Positions 18,606-27,877 are shown, counted from the first letter of the stretch. The stretch: 64,000 bases of DNA from Pseudomonas sp. S04 (GCF_009834545.1 NZ_CP019427.1:2114001-2178000), one strand, 5' to 3'. Notes: generated by a model not told the origin, from the letters alone. Numbers and translations are program-made.

Positions 18606-20330
18606 TTAGCCATCATCAAGCGCAAGAAACGGGTTGTTTGGTGGTATCGATTCTAAAAGTGATGTCGGCTCCGCAATCAGATATCCCTTCAAAGTTGTTT
18701 TCTTCCTGGGGCCTTGCACTTTGCATGCCCAGATGTTCAAACCATCAGCGCGCTTTCGGTGGACCTTCAGCTTCTCAAATTGCTTCTGCACCCAGCGCCA
18801 TTCTTCGATCTCTTGACAGGTGCCATGAGACACACCAGGAAACTCCTGCGCATAGCGTTGAAAGAGGCCAGGGGTCACGAGAAATACAGTGCCGTCCACC
18901 GTGTGAACCTTCGCCTTGCTGTCATTGATGACCAGCTTGTGGCTCGAGATGCTTTCTTTGACCCAATTCAGAAATGCCTGACCTGGGCCATCCAGCGAGG
19001 TATTTGAGATTTCGAGAGTGCTTGCTGACGATTCGTCGCTGACCTCAGGCTCTTCCAGCTCGAACATATCCAATAGCGTGCCGAGATAGTCAGCGTCTTC
19101 CATCGCCATGGGATCTTTCAGCGAAGAGCTTTGACGCGATCCTGTACTGACAGCCTCTGACGCTGCTGGTGATGCCGGAGCGTCGGTCGGATGGTCATCG
19201 ACTGTCACGCTCACCGTCCCGCTGAAAGCTTCGGGACGTTCTTCGTTCCTCCAGATCAACGCCGGCTGAAGGCGCAGAAAGGTAAAGCTCTGCTCCCAGT
19301 CTCCCTGCGTCACCAGCGCGGTCCAGATGGCTTTGCCTTCCGGGGTGGACTCGGCCAGCCCATGCGACTGGAGTTCATCGAACACCGCGATGTTGGATGA
19401 GGGAATACCCTCGATCGACTGCGACAGCAGATAGGCTCGCAGCTTGTCCGTGACCGTCTTGCTGACCAGCCACAGCGCGTCTTGGGTCAACCAACCCGCG
19501 GCGCCCGGCTGGTTGAGTTTCAGCTCGTGCTGAACCAGATGACGCAGTCCGCTGACCAAATGGTGTTGCAACGAATGAACCGGTGCTTGCAGCGCCTTGC
19601 TAGGGTTACCTCCGATATTCTGCGCGGTGGAGACACGGTCGGCCTGAATGACCAACTCACCGAGCACGCCGGCACGTTCGTACTGGCCGGCCAGGACATA
19701 CAGCAAGCTGCCCCAGAGCGACGGAAAGCCACTGAGCCAATCGAGGATCGGGCGGTCGAGAATCTGGGTGTAGAGCAAACCTGCGGCGGCGCCGTGCAGG
19801 TGGTAGTCGCGACCTTTGAGGTAGCGAAAACGGTAGGGCTGATCCAGCGGGCCCTGCCAAGGATGCCAAACACGGCCATCCTGGCGTTCGACCTGCAGGT
19901 CCACGGCGATCTTGCCGATGTCATGCAGCAGGGCGCCATAAGCAATACCCGCCGACCAGGCATCGGTCTGGGCGGCTTGGTCTTCGGGCGCGGCGCCGGT
20001 GGGAAGCAGATATGACTGACGCAGTTTCAAACTGCAAGCGACCAGCTCTAACCCATGGTCGAGCATGCCGCCAAGATAAGCATGATGGTGCGTCTCGCTG
20101 GCTGGAAGCTGCTGGACCAGTTCGGCGTAGCGATGGATCGGATTTAAATAGAGCTGGCTGAACTGCGGATGGGAGAGGGCGGTGTACTGCCAGATGCGAT
20201 CGAGCAACCGTCGACGGTGCTCGGCTGCTAATAAGCTCTGGGACGACTCGATGGGCAGGTAACCTTCGGCAACTTTTACGGTGGGTGGCGGAGGTGGCTT
20301 TTGCCTTTTGTGGCGAAACAGATTGAGCAT
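18606..20330 (-). CDS. traI: ICE relaxase TraI, MobH/PFGI-1 class
   Basis: This 574-residue relaxase would nick the element at oriT and lead the strand into the recipient. It belongs to the HD-hydrolase-like MobH group: a histidine cluster HHHAYLGGMLDHGLE near residue 80 and LLHDIGKIAVDLQ near residue 135. The C-terminal TraI_2-type domain (SHKLVINDSKAKVHTVDGTV onward) follows a variable serine-rich linker. It is at the edge of the transfer module, next to the dnd island. The oriT was not identified. Confidence 0.9.
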   Translation of the reverse strand: MLNLFRHKRQKPPPPPTVKVAEGYLPIESSQSLLAAEHRRRLLDRIWQYTALSHPQFSQLYLNPIHRYAELVQQLPASETHHHAYLGGMLDHGLELVACSLKLRQSYLLPTGAAPEDQAAQTDAWSAGIAYGALLHDIGKIAVDLQVERQDGRVWHPWQGPLDQPYRFRYLKGRDYHLHGAAAGLLYTQILDRPILDWLSGFPSLWGSLLYVLAGQYERAGVLGELVIQADRVSTAQNIGGNPSKALQAPVHSLQHHLVSGLRHLVQHELKLNQPGAAGWLTQDALWLVSKTVTDKLRAYLLSQSIEGIPSSNIAVFDELQSHGLAESTPEGKAIWTALVTQGDWEQSFTFLRLQPALIWRNEERPEAFSGTVSVTVDDHPTDAPASPAASEAVSTGSRQSSSLKDPMAMEDADYLGTLLDMFELEEPEVSDESSASTLEISNTSLDGPGQAFLNWVKESISSHKLVINDSKAKVHTVDGTVFLVTPGLFQRYAQEFPGVSHGTCQEIEEWRWVQKQFEKLKVHRKRADGLNIWACKVQGPRKKTTLKGYLIAEPTSLLESIPPNNPFLALDDG

Positions 20331-20554
20331 CGTGGCCTCCCGGGAAATGGCAGGATCAGTGGCCTTTTAGCCTTTTCGGATAGGGCTCTTACCCTTGACT
20401 CCCCATTCCCTTCCAACCCTTCCCCATCCTTTTGGCTCGTGTCCCTTTGTGCGGCAATTGGGATATTGATACTGCTAGACATCGTTTTGTTAGGGTGCTG
20501 GTACGAGAAAGAAAAGAGTCGGTACACTGCGGTGCATATTTTTTGGGTCTTGCC

Positions 20555-20752
20555 ATGAACCTCACTGACGCTACGCTCGTGCTGCTGCTCGCGGCACGTA
20601 TCCATGGGACCGACGAAGCCGTCAGGGCCTCGGCGAAGAGCGTGGTCAAGAAGTTGCCGCGCAGTAAGCGCGATTTGATCTACAAGGTGATCGACAGCCG
20701 GAGTCCGCTCGAGCTGGTGGATTTTCTGGCGCAGAACCTGGATGCGGAATGA
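20555..20752 (+). CDS. Small conserved-looking ICE protein
   Basis: This 65-residue basic-to-neutral helical protein begins MNLTDATLVLLLAARIHG and contains KKLPRSKRDLIYKVI. It has no recognised domain. It is one of only four plus-strand genes inside the ICE core and lies divergently between traI and the ardC-like gene. The ATG at 20555 is the natural start; longer upstream frames look non-coding. The function is unknown. Confidence 0.6.
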   Translation: MNLTDATLVLLLAARIHGTDEAVRASAKSVVKKLPRSKRDLIYKVIDSRSPLELVDFLAQNLDAE

Positions 20753-20825
20753 CAGGCTGGGGGTGTGTGCCCATCTCTGATTCTTTTCATCAGTGCCCCG
20801 CGGCATGGGGATTTTTCTGGGCGCA

Positions 20826-20855
20826 GAAAAAAGGGCCCGACTCGCGTTGGGCCCT
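20826..20855 (-). terminator. Rho-independent terminator of the ardC-like operon
   Basis: On the minus strand a perfect 7-bp stem (AGGGCCC / GGGCCCT) with a 10-base loop is followed by six T residues. It lies 30 bases after the ardC-like stop codon. Confidence 0.85.
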
Positions 20856-20884
20856 GTGATGCGATTGCAGCGGTGAGGTAACCA

Positions 20885-21844
20885 TCAAACTCCATCGTTC
20901 ATGTATCGTGAGTCATCCATTGCCATCTGCTTCAGTTGCTGCTCCAGGTTGAGTACATACTCCGAGGCGCTTCGGGCCTGACCACTGGCGCGAAAGATCG
21001 CGCGTTTGTCAGCCTTGAGCAGGCCGAGCCAGGAGTCGATGTAGCCCTCGTGCCGCAGCTCCCCCTGTATACCGGCGTAGGCACATAAAAAAGCAGCGCC
21101 CATCTCGGCGATCAACTCCTCAAACGCATAGCCTGGCGAGCCGAACGGACAGGCTGACGTCACGCCTTCGCGCTGTAACCGAGCGTGATGCCCGGTCCAG
21201 TGCGTCAGCTCGTGAAGTGCGGTGGCGTAGTATCCACGTTCATCGTGAAATTGCGCTTTTGTCGGCAGTTGGATGAGACCCCTGATCGGGTGGTAAAAGG
21301 CTTCGTCGGCAGATCGATGAACGATCTGTGCCCCCGAACTTAACAGCAGATTTTCCGCAGCACTGTTGGGCTGGAAGGGATCACTCTGTTCCGTCTCGAG
21401 CAGGGTGTCATTGAGCATTTCGAGCCCCTCCGTTTGCTCGATGTTGAACAGAAAATGTGTCCTGAGAATGCCAAAGTGAGCGACCTTGGGTTGACCGTTC
21501 TCATCGAGGACCGGTTGGCCTGACTCGGTCTGTTCCTCGCGCTCCATCGGCTTGTAGAGCACCGCCAGGGTGCTGTGCTCACCCTTACGGATGTGTCCAC
21601 CGGCCTTTCTGGCTTGGTTGAACGTCAGCCAACGATCTTGACTGAACCCCTGCAACCTAGCCTCGGCCCAGAGCAGCGGTAAATTGATGCCCGAATACGG
21701 ACGTCGCGTGATGGCATTGATGGGGTAGGGTTGATGACCGATGTAAGCTGATCCACTTGAGGACCAGGGTTTGATCCAGGGAGCAACGCCTTGGTCTAAC
21801 GCGGTAACGATCTTGTCAGTTACGTCTTGGTAGATATCGCGCAT
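20885..21844 (-). CDS. ArdC-like antirestriction protein (DUF1738, zincin)
   Basis: This 319-residue protein has the N-terminal ArdC/DUF1738 domain (MRDIYQDVTDKIVTALDQG, APWIKPW, and NLPLLW near residue 54). The C-terminal zincin-like metallopeptidase domain carries HELTH at 211-215. ArdC proteins bind single-stranded DNA and protect incoming conjugative DNA from restriction. The ATG at 21844 is supported by GAGGA about 9 bases upstream; the open frame extends further but that part looks non-coding. It is in line with the gene at 21975-22304, behind a radC-type leader RNA. Confidence 0.85.
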   Translation of the reverse strand: MRDIYQDVTDKIVTALDQGVAPWIKPWSSSGSAYIGHQPYPINAITRRPYSGINLPLLWAEARLQGFSQDRWLTFNQARKAGGHIRKGEHSTLAVLYKPMEREEQTESGQPVLDENGQPKVAHFGILRTHFLFNIEQTEGLEMLNDTLLETEQSDPFQPNSAAENLLLSSGAQIVHRSADEAFYHPIRGLIQLPTKAQFHDERGYYATALHELTHWTGHHARLQREGVTSACPFGSPGYAFEELIAEMGAAFLCAYAGIQGELRHEGYIDSWLGLLKADKRAIFRASGQARSASEYVLNLEQQLKQMAMDDSRYMNDGV

Positions 21845-21974
21845 GGCAATTTCCTCGAAAGAAAAACGAAGGAACGCCTTGCCCGCCGGGGGAGGGTTCC
21901 CCGGTGGGTGATGGTTGGATTGATGCAGGTCTTGCATGCCGTCCGAATGTGGAGGTGGGCGCCGCCCATTGCGC

Positions 21975-22304
21975 TTAGCGCTGGTGTTCTCCTGCAAGCG
22001 CTATCAGCAAGGCGGCAGGCTGACCCGGTTCTTGGAGTAGGCTCAGACTCAATTGCAGCAACGGGTCTTGGTCTAAGCGATCGGTTGGTTCAATGTGGAT
22101 TACCTCGAACAGCACATAGGGCTTTTGTGGATAGGCCAGGTGTGCTTCGAAGGCTGCGCGCAATACGTGGCTCAACCGATCGATCTGCAGCTTCTCAGCG
22201 TGATCGGAACGCTCGAGCTGTACTGCGCGTTGCCATGCGCCAGGTGTGAACACGATGGGCAAACGAAGGGTGTTCAGTGTTTCCGGTGTAAGTGAGTCGG
22301 GCAT
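21975..22304 (-). CDS. Hypothetical ICE protein upstream of ardC
   Basis: This 109-residue protein (MPDSLTPETLNTLRLPIVF start) has no recognised domain. It sits between the leader RNA (22435-22578) and the ardC-like gene on the same strand, so it is probably co-transcribed with ardC and exposed to the same control. The codon use is normal for the ICE core. The function is unknown. Confidence 0.65.
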   Translation of the reverse strand: MPDSLTPETLNTLRLPIVFTPGAWQRAVQLERSDHAEKLQIDRLSHVLRAAFEAHLAYPQKPYVLFEVIHIEPTDRLDQDPLLQLSLSLLQEPGQPAALLIALAGEHQR

Positions 22305-22342
22305 GGTATGTCTCCGTTGAAAACGCGAAGAAACCTGTCCCG

Positions 22343-22364
22343 TGCGGGAAAAGATTTCCCCGCA
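22343..22364 (-). promoter_or_regulatory. Leader hairpin between radC-type RNA and gene start
   Basis: A stable hairpin (TGCGGGAAA with TTTCCC-c-GCA, one bulged base, 3-base loop) lies 39 bases before the ATG of the gene starting at 22304. It follows the leader RNA on the same strand and could be its expression platform. Confidence 0.4.
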
Positions 22365-22434
22365 GTGGGTTGAAGAAAATCAAGAGGGTTTTCCTGACGA
22401 GCAGAGCTCGAAAGGCGCTCAGGAGAGCAGTAGG

Positions 22435-22578
22435 CGTTCATCACCGTAGAAACGGTCACCGTGCGAGCTACCGAACGCTAATCGCACTTGGGGAGAGCCA
22501 TCATCGAAGTGACGTAGCCTTGAAGGTTCTGGCTACCTGGGAAAGTGCTGTCGATAACAGCGATCCGTACCTTGTATT
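22435..22578 (-). ncRNA. radC-motif-like leader RNA, copy 1
   Basis: This leader resembles a second copy at 45988-46129 over about 140 bases. Both contain the same hairpins: ACCGT/ACGGT (22443-22456), TCAT/GTGA (near 22501-22512), GTAGCC/GGCTAC (22514-22536) and GCTGT/ACAGC. In the first two, stem positions differ between copies by paired changes (T-A against C-G) that keep pairing, which supports a conserved RNA fold. The radC RNA motif is known from 5' leaders of genes for RadC, DUF1738/ArdC and related proteins, which is exactly this setting. The minus-strand orientation follows from the downstream genes. Confidence 0.7.
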
Positions 22579-22760
22579 TAACCGGACGATTTGTATGGGT
22601 CAATGACTGTAGAGACGCTGTTTCACGGAGCTTGTCTTCTGTCTTCCAGTGAAGATTTTTCGGCTGGGGCAAACTGATAAACGGTCAGGCACGGGCCGAT
22701 TTCAGTAGTACGCTATTACTCTTGTCTCAACCATGAAAACGCTCAGAAGAGGGCGAGACC

Positions 22761-23126
22761 ATGCCGATTCAGCAACCTGTTCAGAGTTCACGTGCCCACT
22801 GCTGGGCCTATACCTGTGGCATGTCGATAAAGCGCGGGTATCGCAAGTTGAAAGCGTTTGAGTCCCGCGTGGCTGAGCGTGCGGTGACGGCAGGTATGCC
22901 TGCAGGTAAATTACTTGTTCGCGGGAGTTTTCTGATTGCTCAGTTGGCGCTGCTCGGAGCATTACTTTTTGTTAGTTTCTGGTTGTTTGTGCTGATGTGC
23001 ACATTCGTCGCATTCGCAGCTATCCCAGTTCAAGATTCAGACACTCCAGGTATTGATGATCTCGATGATCCAATGCATAGAACATCTTGGCCTGAGCGGT
23101 ACGATAAATGGGGTTCACTGAAGTAA
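22761..23126 (+). CDS. DUF3742-like ICE membrane protein
   Basis: This 121-residue protein has a basic N-terminal half and a hydrophobic segment at about residues 56-85 (LIAQLALLGALLFVSFWLF and on). An acidic tail ends with WPERYDKWGSLK. The size, layout and position between TraG-N and the antirestriction genes match DUF3742 proteins of this ICE class, whose function is unknown. It is on the plus strand and converges with the TraG-N gene 8 bases away. A shorter start at 22821 is possible. Confidence 0.65.
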   Translation: MPIQQPVQSSRAHCWAYTCGMSIKRGYRKLKAFESRVAERAVTAGMPAGKLLVRGSFLIAQLALLGALLFVSFWLFVLMCTFVAFAAIPVQDSDTPGIDDLDDPMHRTSWPERYDKWGSLK

Positions 23127-23134
23127 CCTCGTGG

Positions 23135-24691
23135 TTATTTTGAGCCCCATTTACCCGAAACAACTCTTGCACCGCTCATCAACTGAGAGGTCCCGTTAGC
23201 GCTCGCTGTCTGTGCAGCCTGGGTTCCCCTGCTGAGCATTCCTTCTACGCCGGAACCTACGCTATATCCGGCCCAACTCATTGCTGCTAGAAAGACCATT
23301 GGCAGCACGATGAACATCGCCCCCATCACATACTCAATTACCTGCGCCGTGACCGTCCCATCCATAAACCCGGATGTGGGTAGCGATAACAACACTTGAT
23401 TGGACGCCGAAACTTGGTTGTACAAGGTATCGAGCATGCTGGAGTCGACCCAGCGGGCCAGTTCCCACCAGAAACTCAGCATGTGCAGCGTGAACAGCGC
23501 GAACGTCACCGTCATGACGGTCTTCAGCTGATAGGTACTGACCAGCAGGATCAGCGGCAAGCTGATGATGACGCCCATGATGAGGAAGGCCTGCACCATT
23601 GGCAGAGCGGCGCGTAGCGCATTCATCGCTGGGAAGTTGCTGAAGGAGCCGAGGGCCAACCCGGTATTGGTGGCGAGGTTATTGAGCCCCTGATTGATTG
23701 AGCCGCCACGAGCGCTAGAGCCATAGTCCTGGTACACCTGTCCAGGTGACATGGACATCGTTTGCTGGCGCGGGCTGATCAGTTCGCGCAGGGTGGCATC
23801 TTCGATCTCGTTGCTCGAACGGCCAGTCAACCAACCTTTCAGCTGAGTCAGCAGCGAGGGATCAACCTGCTGGATCAACCGCTCGCGCAAGCCAACACCG
23901 CTGTCGCTCCACCACTGCTTGCAAGTGGGGTAGCCCGCGCCATTCTCCAGGCGCGGCAAGGAAACATCGCGGCTTTCGTCATACGGCCAACTGATTCGCG
24001 GTGTGCGTGAACGATCCGTGTCGTAGTAGCCGGGCGTGTCGAGAAGATAGCTTGAGCCGATCCAGGACGCGTCGTGACTTTGTTCCTTGTCCAGTTGCGG
24101 GCGATTGGTAAACAACCGAGAACGGGAATAGCCATAACAGTCGCGGGTGAAGTCGGCGACTTCCTGCAGCAGTACCTGGCTGTTGATACGCGAGCTGTCG
24201 ATCTCCATGCGCATCTGCCGAATATCCGGTGCGCAGGGAATGGAGGCGGTGGCTGCGGCGGTTACCCCTTTGCTCAAGGCATGCACTAGAAACCACCAGG
24301 TCGGTACGTTGGCGGAGCGTTCGCCGATGGTATTGAAGGTCGTCCCCCAGGCGGTTTCCGCTGGCTTGGCCACACTTACGCCGCAGCGCTGACTCGCCGC
24401 ATCATCGAGCGTCATTGACGAGAGGCTCAACGGAAAGACCGGCGCGCAGCCGAACAACACAACGATGTAGGCCAGCCACAACCGGTTTTCGATCCGCGGC
24501 ACCGAGAGCTGTCCCTTGTTACCTTCATCCGCACCTTGCTGACGGGCCGATAGCCATTCTTGCAGGATGATTGCACCAAAGGGCGCGGCGAACAGTCCGG
24601 TGTCGGACAGGACGCTCCAGAGGCCGTTGTTGATGATCCAGGCCAGTAGGGAGAGGTAAAACTCCAGGTAGCTGTTGGTGCTCATGAGCAT
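23135..24691 (-). CDS. Conjugal transfer protein, TraG N-terminal-domain family
   Basis: This 518-residue inner-membrane protein has hydrophobic segments near residues 10-45, 72-92 and a cluster near 385-490. A large periplasmic-like stretch lies between. It begins NSYLEFYLSLLAWIINNGLW, typical of TraG-N proteins, which act in mating-pair stabilisation or pilus assembly. GAGG 8 bases before the ATG at 24691 supports that start. It is the last gene of the PFL_4710-4711 block. Confidence 0.85.
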   Translation of the reverse strand: MLMSTNSYLEFYLSLLAWIINNGLWSVLSDTGLFAAPFGAIILQEWLSARQQGADEGNKGQLSVPRIENRLWLAYIVVLFGCAPVFPLSLSSMTLDDAASQRCGVSVAKPAETAWGTTFNTIGERSANVPTWWFLVHALSKGVTAAATASIPCAPDIRQMRMEIDSSRINSQVLLQEVADFTRDCYGYSRSRLFTNRPQLDKEQSHDASWIGSSYLLDTPGYYDTDRSRTPRISWPYDESRDVSLPRLENGAGYPTCKQWWSDSGVGLRERLIQQVDPSLLTQLKGWLTGRSSNEIEDATLRELISPRQQTMSMSPGQVYQDYGSSARGGSINQGLNNLATNTGLALGSFSNFPAMNALRAALPMVQAFLIMGVIISLPLILLVSTYQLKTVMTVTFALFTLHMLSFWWELARWVDSSMLDTLYNQVSASNQVLLSLPTSGFMDGTVTAQVIEYVMGAMFIVLPMVFLAAMSWAGYSVGSGVEGMLSRGTQAAQTASANGTSQLMSGARVVSGKWGSK

Positions 24692-24701
24692 GGTGGTGAC
24701 C

Positions 24702-25010
24702 TCACAGTCGGGTGAGTTCGACGCAGGTAATGAGCACGAGCCCTAATGTCCCGATGCGTTTCACGCGCAGTCGATCCTGTGGTCGATGTCGGTAGCGCCG
24801 AAGCAGACCCCACCAGAGCGCGAAGAGGGCGCCGTAGAGCAGGGCACGCCACCCCCGCAGATAGGGTCGTACGGATTCGAATACCTGCTGCCAGGCCTCG
24901 AAACTACCCAACGCAATGCGGCCGATCCAGGCGACCAATGCGGCGGTGAGGATCATCGCCGCGGCAATTCCCAGACCTGAAAGCAGAGTGAACAGCCGTG
25001 AGCGTTTCAT
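24702..25010 (-). CDS. Small ICE membrane protein
   Basis: This 102-residue protein has two or three membrane segments (LFTLLSGLGIAAAMILTAAL, then ALLYGALFALWWGLL, then TLGLVLITCVEL). It lies between PFL_4711 and TraG-N with 4- and 10-base gaps, so it is part of the transfer operon. The start MKRSRLF at 25010 is chosen because the upstream in-frame extension falls inside the preceding gene. No specific function is known. Confidence 0.7.
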   Translation of the reverse strand: MKRSRLFTLLSGLGIAAAMILTAALVAWIGRIALGSFEAWQQVFESVRPYLRGWRALLYGALFALWWGLLRRYRHRPQDRLRVKRIGTLGLVLITCVELTRL

Positions 25011-25014
25011 GGCT

Positions 25015-26397
25015 TCACTTGCGCCTGGCGTCGGCGTCATTGAGTCGGCGGGGCTCGGGATCACCTTGTTCGACGGTGCGTGATGCGTCGGCACCCCCTG
25101 CATGCCGATCGAGCACCAAGCTGGCGGTATTGGTGGCCAGCATCTGCCGGACCTGCAGTTCGGTCTGCAGCAGACGAATTTCGCGCTCCAGAGCGTCGAT
25201 GTTTTTCGTCAAGGCGGTTTGGGCCGGTTCGGCGGAAGCGATGTTCGGTTCGTGGCTGCCCGCCAGCAGAGTGCGCAGTAGCAATAGCGCCTTGTCGAGC
25301 ACGCTGGACAGGGCTGTCTCACTGGCCAGGCGCCGTGTCAGTAGATCCTGGTCGGGATCGTCGCGCAGCGCTTCGATCACACCCCGGGTCACCGGCAGCA
25401 TCGGGCTGGAGGCTTTCACCAGGTTGTCAGGGGTAGGCGGCAGCGAGCCAGACAGCAGCTCTTGCAAGGCCTTGAGGCGCTCGTTATAGGCCTCCTGGAT
25501 CAGTGGCGTCAATCCGCTGCCAGCGGTCGCACGCAGGGTTTCGCAGCTATCGCAGGTCGAGACTTCGCTCTCGCCCAACACGCGAACGGCCCATTCGGAT
25601 TCCTCTTGCGGCGAGGCCCAAGTCTGGCAGATAGCCCCACCCAGGCAGTCGTTGCTACTGATCGACGCACCGTCATCCACCGACCGGTTATGCAGCAGGT
25701 TATAGCCTGCGCGGACCACGTCGGCGGTCACCCGAATGGGCGTCTGTCCGTTACCTCCGGCCTTCGAACCGCCGACCCAGGACACTCCATTGTTGCCGTT
25801 ACGCGCCTCGGTGTTTTTCACTGCGGCCACCGCATCACCGCCGGTTTGCTCCAGATTACCCTGCATTTCCTGGTTCTTAGCCAGCGCGCCCCAGCCGGCC
25901 TGACCGACCTTGTCCGCCATCTTCTCGGCCATGGCCTGGCAGGTCAGCTTGGAGCGGTCGAAGTCGATACGCCCCTGCATCACCCCGTTACTCAGCAACT
26001 CATAGAGACCGGGGTTGGCGCGCTGGATGATCAACGCCGGCAGTGACATCACCGCTTGGGTCGCGTTCTGCACGATGCTGCCCATAATCTGCTGGAAACC
26101 TTCGGTGGCACCGTTTAGCTGGTTTTGCAGGGTGTTGGTGAGGCTCATGTTTCCGCACATCATGTTCGCTCGCCAGGACCCGCCGACACCGAGACCACTG
26201 GGTCGGTAGAGCGAGCTCGGTGAGCCCACTGCCGAGCCGCCACCAATGGTGTACATCACTCGGTCATCGAGCACTTCGCCTTGAGTGCCCAGGCGGTAAT
26301 CGCCCTCGGCGGCGTGGGCATGCGTGGCCATGGCGAGCAGCCCGTAGATCAACAAATTTGCCAGACCAAACCATGATTGCGCACGAAGTCGACTCAT
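25015..26397 (-). CDS. ICE conjugation protein, PFL_4711 family
   Basis: This 460-residue exported protein has a signal peptide ending near AHA-AEGDY (residues 28-30). It carries the conserved MCGNMSLTNTLQNQLNG and CQAMAEKMADKVG regions of the PFL_4711 (TIGR03755) family. The position after PFL_4710, with a 4-base overlap, matches the standard order. It is probably a periplasmic or outer-membrane part of the MPF-G transfer machinery; a TraH-like role is suggested by analogy only. Confidence 0.88.
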   Translation of the reverse strand: MSRLRAQSWFGLANLLIYGLLAMATHAHAAEGDYRLGTQGEVLDDRVMYTIGGGSAVGSPSSLYRPSGLGVGGSWRANMMCGNMSLTNTLQNQLNGATEGFQQIMGSIVQNATQAVMSLPALIIQRANPGLYELLSNGVMQGRIDFDRSKLTCQAMAEKMADKVGQAGWGALAKNQEMQGNLEQTGGDAVAAVKNTEARNGNNGVSWVGGSKAGGNGQTPIRVTADVVRAGYNLLHNRSVDDGASISSNDCLGGAICQTWASPQEESEWAVRVLGESEVSTCDSCETLRATAGSGLTPLIQEAYNERLKALQELLSGSLPPTPDNLVKASSPMLPVTRGVIEALRDDPDQDLLTRRLASETALSSVLDKALLLLRTLLAGSHEPNIASAEPAQTALTKNIDALEREIRLLQTELQVRQMLATNTASLVLDRHAGGADASRTVEQGDPEPRRLNDADARRK

Positions 26398-27350
26398 GAC
26401 GCACCGCCTTCGAAGTCGATGCTGAACAGGAAGGTCTGCCCCTCGCGTTTACAGCAGCTATAAGGACGCCACAGCGACCAGGCATAGCCGCCATCCGCGC
26501 TCTGGACCGGATCGCTGGGGAAGATGGCGCACGTGGGCTGAACCTGGGGGTAGAGCAACTGCCATTTGTGGGTTGAGGTGTCGTTTTCAATAATCGGGCC
26601 CGGCGGCCAGTAACCGTCGCGTTTGGCCGGCGTGAGTGGTACATACACATGCGGTTGCCCGTTACGGGTGATGACATCGCCGGCCCGTTGCGCCATGACT
26701 GCGGCGGCTTTGAAGTCGTCAGGCTGTACCAGAAAACCCTGCCGGGGATAAACGTTGCCCCACATGTTTCCCGAGGCCTGACTACCGATTTCACGGAGCC
26801 CCGGCATGAGCGACTCGGGGTAGAAACCTTCCGGGATGCCATCGCGCCAGGCCAGTGAGTCCAGGGTACTCAGGAAGTAAGGCATGAATGCAGTTGCGCC
26901 GCTGGCGCAGGCGTAGCCTGATTGCGAAGCCAGTTGCGTGGCGATCCTGCCACCGGGGTGGCCGATACCGTCGACGTTCTTGAAGCGGGGCAGGTTGTCG
27001 CGGCGGGTGTTCGGGGTGATCAGGTTGCCGCCACCCTCCGCGCCGCTGATGGGAGCGGAGAGGGCAGCCATCTCGGTCCAGGGGTTGTTGCCGGTGTTGG
27101 CGTAGCTCGAGACCACCAGTTCAGGAATGAAATGACGAACCTTGGTCGAGGTTTTGACTGTGCAGCCGAAGGGGGTGCAGAACAGCCAGAAACAAATGCC
27201 GACGACCCTGTAGTCGAGGCAGTTTTGCGAAAGCACGGAGGACGTGATGCTGGCGGTGTCCAGCGCCACGCTTGGGCCGCACGCCAGCAGGATACTCAGC
27301 GCCAGGGGCCGTAGCTTTGTGGGCGAGATTGACGAGCAGGCAACAGGCAT
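26394..27350 (-). CDS. ICE conjugation protein, PFL_4710 family (TraU-like)
   Basis: This 318-residue exported protein has a signal sequence (LALSILLACGPSVA, residues 16-29) and many cysteines (CLDYRVVGICFWLFCTPFGC, WRPYSCCKREG). It matches the PFL_4710 (TIGR03756) family, which resembles TraU. TraU-type proteins help assemble the mating channel in the periplasm. The gene overlaps PFL_4711 by 4 bases. The PFL_4709 gene that usually precedes it is missing; an XRE regulator stands there instead. Confidence 0.88.
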   Translation of the reverse strand: MPVACSSISPTKLRPLALSILLACGPSVALDTASITSSVLSQNCLDYRVVGICFWLFCTPFGCTVKTSTKVRHFIPELVVSSYANTGNNPWTEMAALSAPISGAEGGGNLITPNTRRDNLPRFKNVDGIGHPGGRIATQLASQSGYACASGATAFMPYFLSTLDSLAWRDGIPEGFYPESLMPGLREIGSQASGNMWGNVYPRQGFLVQPDDFKAAAVMAQRAGDVITRNGQPHVYVPLTPAKRDGYWPPGPIIENDTSTHKWQLLYPQVQPTCAIFPSDPVQSADGGYAWSLWRPYSCCKREGQTFLFSIDFEGGAS

Positions 27351-27455
27351 GATCCAGGCTCTCGGTGTATGGCCTGGGCAGGTTCGATTACAGACTGAAG
27401 ACTGTCAGTGGAAATTATGAAGGCGGATCTATCGGATTTGTGAGCCGTGAGACTA

Positions 27456-27710
27456 TTATTTGACGTGAAGGGCGCTGCGCAGAGTATCGGGTTCTGCAAG
27501 TAGCTGATCTGTGGTGATTTCGAGAATATTGGCGAGTTTGCACAGGACCATCAGCGACGGATTGCCCGTGCATCGTTCGATTTGACTGACGTAGGTGCGA
27601 TCCACCTCGGCCATGAGCGCCAACTGCTCTTGGGTAAGGTTTTTCACGCGTCGCATCAAGCGGATGTTTTCCGCCAGCTGCAGACGAAGCTGTTCGTAGT
27701 CTTGAGTCAT
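27456..27710 (-). CDS. XRE-family transcriptional regulator
   Basis: This 84-residue protein is a single helix-turn-helix domain (NIRLMRRVKNLTQEQLALMA, then DRTYVSQIERCTGNPSL). It is a Cro/CI-like DNA-binding protein. It sits between the TraC and PFL_4710 blocks and diverges from the small plus-strand gene at 27878; the 167-base gap between them probably holds the shared operators. It may control the element's transfer genes or be cargo; the sequence alone does not say. Confidence 0.85.
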   Translation of the reverse strand: MTQDYEQLRLQLAENIRLMRRVKNLTQEQLALMAEVDRTYVSQIERCTGNPSLMVLCKLANILEITTDQLLAEPDTLRSALHVK

Positions 27711-27877
27711 GCGCGCAAATTGCGCCTTGAGGGACTCTCAATCCACGGGATATAGTCTACATTGGCATATCTAGGCTATTTGATGCTCATGCCTGTTATC
27801 GAGCTTTCATTTGGCTTCGTTAGGATTTTCGAGGCTGTACTCCGCGTCTAACAATAAATCAGACATCTAGGGTGTGT

